Translations under genes and position numbers: made by a program | The notes under the pieces: generated by a model | The model's input: only the letters and a program-made list of their open reading frames with translations | What the model was told of the DNA's origin: nothing | The model's database searches: none | Origin: Flavobacterium sp. | Lineage (GTDB): Bacteria; Bacteroidota; Bacteroidia; Flavobacteriales; Flavobacteriaceae | Assembly: GCF_025352015.1 (NCBI RefSeq) | Contig: NZ_JANXUG010000031.1 | Coordinates: forward strand, 1-38,714 | Direction of reading: 5' to 3' | Length of the DNA: 38,714 nucleotides | Shown here: in pieces, positions 33,161 through 38,714 of the stretch | Layout of the letters: every line of letters starts with the position of its first letter | How positions within the stretch are numbered: position 1 is the stretch's first letter

Positions 33161-34588
33161 ATGAAAATTTTAGTAACAGGTGCCAACGGTTACGTGGGAA
33201 GACGTTTATTACCCGAGTTATTAGAACAAGGTCATGAAGTTACATGCGCTGTTCGAGACAAATTTAGGTTAGGTTTAGATAAACAAACTCTTTCGTTAGT
33301 AACCATCTGGGAAGTCGATTTTTTAGACGAAGTAAATCTTGATAATTGTCCAGAACACATAGACATTGCTTATTTTTTGATACATTCTATGTCGAGTTCT
33401 GTTGAAACATTTGACACAATGGAATCCATAATAGCAAAAAATTTCAATACGTATTCAGAGTACATGAATGTCAAACAAGTTATCTATTTAAGTGGTATTG
33501 TGAATGACCCAAATTTATCCAAACACATGCTATCTAGAAATAGTGTCGAAAAAATATTATATAAAGGAGCTCCCAGATTAACGGTTTTAAGAGCAGGAAT
33601 TATAGTAGGTTCTGGCAGTTCATCTTTTGAAATCATTCGTGATTTATGCGAAAAATTACCTGTTATGATTACCCCCAAATGGGTTTTGACTAAAACACAG
33701 CCCATTGCCATCAGAGATGTGATTCAATATTTGACCGGTGTGCAAAACAGAGCAGATTGTTATGATCAATCTTTTGATATTGGTGGACCAAATATAATTA
33801 CCTACAAACAAATGATGCAATTGTATGCCAAAACACGACGCATCAAACTACTCATAATCACGGTTCCGGTGATGACCCCAAAATTATCTTCCTATTGGTT
33901 GTATTTTGTTACGTCCACTTCTTATAAATTGGCGGTAAACCTTGTAGACAGTATGAAAGTAGAAGTGGTTTGCAAAGACAACCGACTTCAAAATAAACTT
34001 GCGATAAAACCAATTTCTTATGTAGATGCCATTAAATTAGCATTTGAAAAGATTGAGCAAAATTTAGTGATTTCAAGTTGGAAAGATAGTTTGGTGAGTA
34101 GTCGCTTTAAAAAAAGTCTATCGAATTATATTCAAGTTCCAAATTTTGGATGCCTTAAGGATTACAAATCCATGAAAATTAATAGTGTAGATCAAGTTTT
34201 ACAAAATATTTGGTCAATTGGTGGTAATAAAGGATGGTATTATGCCGATAGTTTATGGCAATTAAGAGGTTTTGTAGATAAAATTTTTGGTGGAGTTGGC
34301 CTGCGTAGAGGAAGAACAAACCCAACGCACCTAGATAATGGTGATTCGCTTGATTTTTGGCGCGTTTTATTGGCAGACAAAGAAAACAAACGCTTATTGC
34401 TTTTTGCTGAAATGCGATTGCCTGGTGAGGCTTGGCTTGAATTTAGGATAGACGAAAATAATGTTTTGCATCAAATTGCTACATTCAGACCCATAGGCAT
34501 TTTTGGCAGACTATATTGGTATTCAATGCTACCATTTCATTTTTTTATTTTCAACGGAATGATAAAAAAAATTGCAACTTCAAACTAG
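33161..34588 (+). CDS. SDR (NAD(P)H-binding) - DUF2867 fusion protein
   Basis: The 475-residue protein has an N-terminal Rossmann domain with ILVTGANGYVGRRLLPELLE (residues 3-22), IAYFLIHSMSSS and VIYLSGIVND, as in atypical short-chain dehydrogenases related to complex I NDUFA9. The C-terminal third, from about residue 345 (IWSIGGNKGWYYADSLWQLR, GLRRGRTNPTHL, PGEAWLEFRID), is DUF2867, found as a fixed partner of this SDR type. A hydrophobic patch near the end (IFGRLYWYSMLPFHFFIFNG) could touch membrane. The substrate is unknown. It is the last gene of the island and I recall it next to cry-DASH genes elsewhere. Confidence 0.9.
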   Translation: MKILVTGANGYVGRRLLPELLEQGHEVTCAVRDKFRLGLDKQTLSLVTIWEVDFLDEVNLDNCPEHIDIAYFLIHSMSSSVETFDTMESIIAKNFNTYSEYMNVKQVIYLSGIVNDPNLSKHMLSRNSVEKILYKGAPRLTVLRAGIIVGSGSSSFEIIRDLCEKLPVMITPKWVLTKTQPIAIRDVIQYLTGVQNRADCYDQSFDIGGPNIITYKQMMQLYAKTRRIKLLIITVPVMTPKLSSYWLYFVTSTSYKLAVNLVDSMKVEVVCKDNRLQNKLAIKPISYVDAIKLAFEKIEQNLVISSWKDSLVSSRFKKSLSNYIQVPNFGCLKDYKSMKINSVDQVLQNIWSIGGNKGWYYADSLWQLRGFVDKIFGGVGLRRGRTNPTHLDNGDSLDFWRVLLADKENKRLLLFAEMRLPGEAWLEFRIDENNVLHQIATFRPIGIFGRLYWYSMLPFHFFIFNGMIKKIATSN

Positions 34589-34619
34589 TTTTTAAAAACA
34601 ATAATTGCTAAAAGTCTTT

Positions 34620-34627
34620 TATATTTG
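34620..34627 (+). promoter_or_regulatory. Candidate -7 element for proline dehydrogenase
   Basis: TATATTTG matches TAnnTTTG exactly and would start transcription about 11 bases before the ATG at 34645. The nearest TTG (34605-34607) is too close for -33. Confidence 0.35.
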
Positions 34628-34644
34628 TTCCGATAAATCGAATT

Positions 34645-35820
34645 ATGGAAACAATTTTCAACAATACACAAGTTGCTTTTGCCCTCAAAACGGATACCGA
34701 ATTAGAAAGAGCTTATTTTTTATTTAAAATGATTGATAATGAGCCGTTAGTACGCATTGGAACTGCGGTTACTAACTTCGCTTTGAAAGCACATTTACCG
34801 GTAGAGGGATTAATTAGAGCTACTGTTTTTGACCACTTTTGTGGTGGTGTTAATGAAGAAGATTGTCTTTCGGTGGTCGATAAAATGTTTACCAAAGATG
34901 TTTCATCGGTTTTAGATTATTCCGTAGAAGGTAAAGAAGAAGAAGAGCAATTTGATGCGGCTTTAGAAATGACCTTAAAAACAGTTGAATTCGCCGAGGA
35001 GAAAAAAGCCATTCCGTTTGCCGTATTTAAACCTACAGGTTTAGGTCGTTTTGATTTGTATACAAAAATTGGAGAAAAGAAACCGTTAACCATAGAGGAA
35101 CAAAAAGAGTGGAATAGAGTGGTGGCTCGTTTTGATTTGATTTGTAAAACAGCTCACGCAAAAAATGTAGCACTTCTGATAGACGGTGAAGAAAGTTGGA
35201 TGCAAGATGCAGCTGATGATTTGGTTACCGAAATGATGAGAAAGTACAATAAAGAAAAAGCTATTGTTTTCAACACCTTACAATTATATCGCTGGGACAG
35301 ATTTGATTATTTAAAAAAATTGCAAGATCAAGCTAAAACCGAAGGATTTTTTATAGGAATGAAACTCGTTCGAGGTGCTTACATGGAAAAAGAAATCAAA
35401 CGTGCTCAAGAAAATGGCTATCCAACACCTATTTGTGAAAGTAAAGAAGCAACCGATGCAAATTATGACAAGATAATGATTTACATGATGGATCATTTAG
35501 ATACAATGTCAATTTTTGTCGGCACTCACAACGAATTAAGTTCCTATAAAGCGATAGAATTGATTAAAACTAAAGGTCTATCTAAAAATGATAACCGAAT
35601 ATGGTTTGGACAATTATATGGAATGAGTGATAATATCAGTTTTAACTTGGCAGAAAACGGTTACAACGTTGCAAAATATTTGCCTTTTGGTCCTGTTCGA
35701 GATGTTATGCCGTATTTAATAAGAAGAGCTGAAGAAAACACTTCAGTAGCTGGTCAAACTAGTAGAGAACTAAACTTATTGAAAGCAGAGCGAGTTAGAA
35801 GAAAAAGTCGAAAACTATAA
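34645..35820 (+). CDS. Proline dehydrogenase
   Basis: This FAD enzyme oxidises proline to pyrroline-5-carboxylate and feeds electrons to the quinone pool. The 391-residue single-domain protein has the barrel motifs in order: FAVFKPTGLGRFDLY, LLIDGEESWMQDA, TLQLYRWDR, MKLVRGAYMEKE, IFVGTHNE, FGQLYGMSDNISF, and the C-terminal YLIRRAEENTSVAGQ with the Arg pair and Glu that hold proline. It lacks the P5C dehydrogenase part of PutA, so a separate gene must supply that step. It lies outside the photolyase island in function and has its own promoter candidate. Confidence 0.95.
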   Translation: METIFNNTQVAFALKTDTELERAYFLFKMIDNEPLVRIGTAVTNFALKAHLPVEGLIRATVFDHFCGGVNEEDCLSVVDKMFTKDVSSVLDYSVEGKEEEEQFDAALEMTLKTVEFAEEKKAIPFAVFKPTGLGRFDLYTKIGEKKPLTIEEQKEWNRVVARFDLICKTAHAKNVALLIDGEESWMQDAADDLVTEMMRKYNKEKAIVFNTLQLYRWDRFDYLKKLQDQAKTEGFFIGMKLVRGAYMEKEIKRAQENGYPTPICESKEATDANYDKIMIYMMDHLDTMSIFVGTHNELSSYKAIELIKTKGLSKNDNRIWFGQLYGMSDNISFNLAENGYNVAKYLPFGPVRDVMPYLIRRAEENTSVAGQTSRELNLLKAERVRRKSRKL

Positions 35821-35868
35821 TTAACCTTAATTTAAAAGGCAGTTTTTTATTAAGCTATTAAAAATCAA

Positions 35869-35876
35869 TATATTTG
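35869..35876 (+). promoter_or_regulatory. Candidate -7 element for the right-hand secreted repeat protein
   Basis: TATATTTG fits TAnnTTTG exactly, giving a leader of about 55 bases before the ATG at 35937. No -33 TTG at proper spacing was found. Confidence 0.35.
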
Positions 35877-35936
35877 TTACCTATTTTTTGTCAACAATTC
35901 TAAAATAAAATAACCTACCAATTAAGTGAAAGCATA

Positions 35937-38714
35937 ATGAAGAAAAATATTTTCTTATATAAAATACTGTTGGTTTTACTCGTATTTTTTCCCATCCATG
36001 GAATGGCACAAAATCTTCTTGTTAATGGAGGATTTGAAAGTGGAGGATCAGGAACTGGCTTTACAACAGCCTATAATTTGCCTGCGGCAGCTGGAAATAG
36101 TGCGCCGAGAAATTATAATATAATTACTGATCCATTCACGATGAATACGGCAAATTACGCGCACTGTGGAGATTATCCTAGTGGTACCGGAAAAATGATG
36201 GTCGTTGACGGATCGGGTAGTCCAAATGATAAGGTTTGGGAATTACTAAATGGTTCAAGTATTGGCGTTGTAAGCGGACGGACTTATGAATTTACGTATT
36301 ACGTTCGCTCAATCTCGTCAACAAATAATAGTAGCAACTCTGCCATATTAGACGTTAATACAAACGGAACGACAACTATTCCAACACTAATGTCTGGTCC
36401 GTCAATATGTCCCGTTGGCTTTCCATCTGTTTGGACTAAAGTAGTTTATAGATGGACAGCAACAACAAATAATGCTCAAATTTGGATTACAGACAGCCAG
36501 TTTTTTGGTGGCGGCGCAGGAAATGATTTTGCTCTAGATAATTTATCTTTGATAGATGTTGCACTGTTATGTCAGGTGCCAAATGTGAGTGTAACTCAAC
36601 AACCAACGTGTCCGTTACCAACAGGAACAATCGTTTTTACAAGTCCCGTAAATAATCCGGTAGAACCTATTCCAACGAACTTATTTATTTCTGAAGTAAC
36701 CGATGCTAATTCGGGTTCGTTGACATATGTTGAACTATATAATGGCACAGGTGCTGCAATAAATTTAACAAATTACAAATTAAAATTTTACACTTGGGGA
36801 TCTCCACCAGTAACTGCAAATTTATCTTGTGATCTCCCATTAAATGGAATCATTGCAAATAATTCTACCAATGTTATAAAGGTGAGTAATAACGCCAATA
36901 TTGCGGGTATAATTCCAGATCAAACTTTCACCTCGTGTGGCGGAGTAAATAATAACGATAATATAAGATTAACTACAGCATCTGATGTTGAAATCGATTT
37001 ATGGGGACCTACAGATGGTTCTACATTCACTCCGAGTGGTCAAAATGGCTACACATACCGAAGATTGAACACAGTAATAAAACCTAGTTTAATTTGGAAT
37101 CCAGCAGATTGGACGGCGATAGATCCCGAAGATTATTCGGATATTGGTAGTTATCAGATGTCTGTATATCAGTACAGTGTAAATGGAATAAATTATCAAG
37201 CAAGTCCAACTTTTACTGGATTAGTACCTAATATTTACAATGTTACTATAAGAAATTTAATTTCAGGTTGTTACTCAACACCCATTCCGTTGACGGTAAA
37301 TCCAATAATACCAGTGGCACCACCATCAGTTGTAATTCCTATAACTTATTGTCAAAATGCCGTAGCTGTGCCGCTTGTCGCAACTTCAAGTGCTGGCGGA
37401 ACTTTAAATTGGTACGGAACAAATGCAACAGGAGGCGTTGCTTCGACAACAGCACCAACACCTATAACAACAGGAGCTGTAGGTTCTTCAACACACTACT
37501 ATGTAAGTCAAACAATTGGAGGATGCGAAAGTACAAGAGCAGATATTATTGTTCTTATCAGTAATACACCCCCAACGACAACTCCCAATTTAATTTGTGA
37601 TTTTGCCAATACAACTGCTACTTCTGTGGCTTTTGATTTTAATAACGCGGGTCAAACAAGTTTTACTTACAGTTATACAGTTGATGGAGGTCCAGTTGTA
37701 ACAGGAAATTTAATCGCACCATCTCATTTTGATGTGGCAGGAGTAACACAAGGACAAGCGGTAACTTTTACACTTACCTGGAATGGCATTTGCACGCCTA
37801 GCCAAACAATCACATGTTTTGCAAAATGTACCACAACACCAGTATTAACTATTACCAATCCGCCAGCAGCTTGTTCTCCAACTGCGGTTAATATAACTTT
37901 ACCAGCTGTTACGGCGGGAAGTACGGGAGGCGGAACTTTGAGTTATTGGACTAATGCAGCCGCAACAACGGCACTTGCAAATCCGACAGCAGTTGGAACA
38001 AGCGGCACTTATTACATAAAGAGTTCTTTAGGTTCTTGTTCAGATATAAAGCCAGTGGTGGTAACTATCACAACTACGCCAGTTTTAAGCATTACAAATC
38101 CACCAGCAGTTTGTTCGCCTAGTACTGTAAATATTACTTTATCATTCGTTACAGCAGGAAGTACGGGAGGGGGAACTTTGAGTTACTGGACTAATGCTGC
38201 CGCTACAACTACACTTGCAAATCCCACAGCAGTTGCAACAAGTGGAACTTATTATATTAAGAGTACCGTTGGAACTTGTTTTGATATTAAACCTGTTACA
38301 GTGAGTGTTAATGCTAATTTTGCGGTAAATAACCCAATACCCTTACAAATTTGTGACCCCAATAATGATGGATTTGAAACTTTTGATTTAACACAAGTCA
38401 TTAATTCGGTGACAGGTGGTAATCTGTATACGCTCACTTTTCATGAAACCTTTGTAGATGCTGATACTAATGGAACTCGCATTCTTAACAATACAAATTA
38501 TACTAATATCATCCCTTATTTGCAACCAATTTTTATTAGAGTATCTTCTAGTACTTCATCATGTTATCAAATAGTCACCCTCCAGCTCATAGTAAACCCC
38601 ACACCTGTTGCGACAGCACCAAGTGATTATTCTTTATGTGATTACACAGGATCACAAGGTTACGAGACTTTTAATTTGACGACAAAAATCCCGGAGATAC
38701 TGGGCAATATTGAC
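35937..38714 (+). CDS. Large secreted multi-domain repeat protein, C-terminus beyond window
   Basis: The frame is open from the ATG at 35937 to the right edge (926 codons). Residues 1-24 are a signal peptide (LLVLLVFFPIHGMA, cut before QNLLVNGG). Domains in order: a jelly-roll-like domain starting LLVNGGFESGGSG (about 27-205); an adhesin repeat SVTQQPTCPLPTGTIVFTSP that is interrupted by a lamin-tail-like domain (about 250-407, NLFISEVTDANSGSLTYVEL) and resumes YQYSVNGINYQASPTFTGL; an Ig-like domain beginning TYCQNAVAVPL; two 80-residue Ig-like repeats; and CDPNNDGFETFDLT units typical of large flavobacterial surface proteins. A type IX sorting domain would be expected at the unseen C-terminus. 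Adhesion or gliding is inferred only. Confidence 0.85.
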   Translation, partial: MKKNIFLYKILLVLLVFFPIHGMAQNLLVNGGFESGGSGTGFTTAYNLPAAAGNSAPRNYNIITDPFTMNTANYAHCGDYPSGTGKMMVVDGSGSPNDKVWELLNGSSIGVVSGRTYEFTYYVRSISSTNNSSNSAILDVNTNGTTTIPTLMSGPSICPVGFPSVWTKVVYRWTATTNNAQIWITDSQFFGGGAGNDFALDNLSLIDVALLCQVPNVSVTQQPTCPLPTGTIVFTSPVNNPVEPIPTNLFISEVTDANSGSLTYVELYNGTGAAINLTNYKLKFYTWGSPPVTANLSCDLPLNGIIANNSTNVIKVSNNANIAGIIPDQTFTSCGGVNNNDNIRLTTASDVEIDLWGPTDGSTFTPSGQNGYTYRRLNTVIKPSLIWNPADWTAIDPEDYSDIGSYQMSVYQYSVNGINYQASPTFTGLVPNIYNVTIRNLISGCYSTPIPLTVNPIIPVAPPSVVIPITYCQNAVAVPLVATSSAGGTLNWYGTNATGGVASTTAPTPITTGAVGSSTHYYVSQTIGGCESTRADIIVLISNTPPTTTPNLICDFANTTATSVAFDFNNAGQTSFTYSYTVDGGPVVTGNLIAPSHFDVAGVTQGQAVTFTLTWNGICTPSQTITCFAKCTTTPVLTITNPPAACSPTAVNITLPAVTAGSTGGGTLSYWTNAAATTALANPTAVGTSGTYYIKSSLGSCSDIKPVVVTITTTPVLSITNPPAVCSPSTVNITLSFVTAGSTGGGTLSYWTNAAATTTLANPTAVATSGTYYIKSTVGTCFDIKPVTVSVNANFAVNNPIPLQICDPNNDGFETFDLTQVINSVTGGNLYTLTFHETFVDADTNGTRILNNTNYTNIIPYLQPIFIRVSSSTSSCYQIVTLQLIVNPTPVATAPSDYSLCDYTGSQGYETFNLTTKIPEILGNID
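37841..38320 (+). repeat. Two 240-bp (80-aa) coding repeats
   Basis: Units 37841-38080 and 38081-38320 each encode ITNPPAxCSPxxVNITL, AGSTGGGTLSYWTNAAATT and TYYIKSxxGxCxDIKPV. They are strongly alike at the DNA level, which points to recent duplication. Confidence 0.9.

Noticed and set aside
37268..37564. 98-codon plus-strand ORF in the right-hand repeat protein
   Set aside because: It is an out-of-frame shadow of the large open frame starting at 35937.
1..38714. Search for tRNA genes, transposases, toxin-antitoxin pairs, restriction genes and phage genes
   Set aside because: No sequence in the window gave a recognisable signature of any of these.

Overview
The window is AT-rich DNA from a member of the Bacteroidota, most likely the genus Flavobacterium or a close relative. 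The grounds are the protein families (Bacteroidota-type DnaX, DUF3822, DUF2452, large secreted proteins with Ig-like repeats), the lack of purine-rich ribosome binding sites, and many promoters of the Bacteroidota type (TAnnTTTG at -7, sometimes with TTG at -33). I saw no tRNA gene, rRNA gene, CRISPR array, transposase or phage gene.

Layout. 1-4334 (minus): a very large secreted repeat protein running off the left edge, preceded by a small secreted protein of unknown function. 5027-8761 (plus): a polyphosphate operon (sixA, ppk1, ppx, small membrane protein). 8758-10538 (minus): dnaX, split into two frames at a run of ten A residues. The frames rejoin by a -1 shift, so this is either programmed slippage making two clamp-loader forms, or a mutation or read error. 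10649-10973: RNase P RNA, transcribed divergently from dnaX, with its last stem overlapping the end of rsmD. 10962-12343 (minus): rsmD and a DUF3822 gene. 12621-21821: mostly core genes (RecD-like helicase, EamA protein, kdsB, methyltransferase-like protein, acyltransferase, M14 peptidase, Lrp regulator, ppc, DinB) and a palindromic MITE-like element at 14061-14255. 21944-26224 (minus): an Asp-rich protein, a deoxyhypusine-synthase-like protein, arginine decarboxylase with a 230-base leader holding a 59-codon ORF, and aroB.

26348-34588 (plus) is the most distinctive region. It is a compact light-response and photorepair island with three different photolyase/cryptochrome paralogues: a class-I-like member, an iron-sulfur (6-4)-type member with all four cluster cysteines, and a DASH member. 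Around them are a TIGR03643/DUF2805 protein, DUF2452, a flavin reductase, DUF2071, a tiny four-cysteine DUF2256 protein absent from simple ORF lists, and an SDR-DUF2867 fusion. Palindromic CCTRCAAGGTTT-type repeats flank the iron-sulfur photolyase gene. The flavin reductase could supply reduced flavin, and the small unknown proteins are candidates for cofactor assembly or regulation.

The window ends with proline dehydrogenase and the start of a second large secreted repeat protein (35937 to the right edge), in which a lamin-tail-like domain splits an adhesin-type repeat. Starts were moved inward from the longest ORF where a signal peptide, family N-terminus, promoter or repeat made the longer form unlikely. 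Family assignments come from motif recognition, not from searches.
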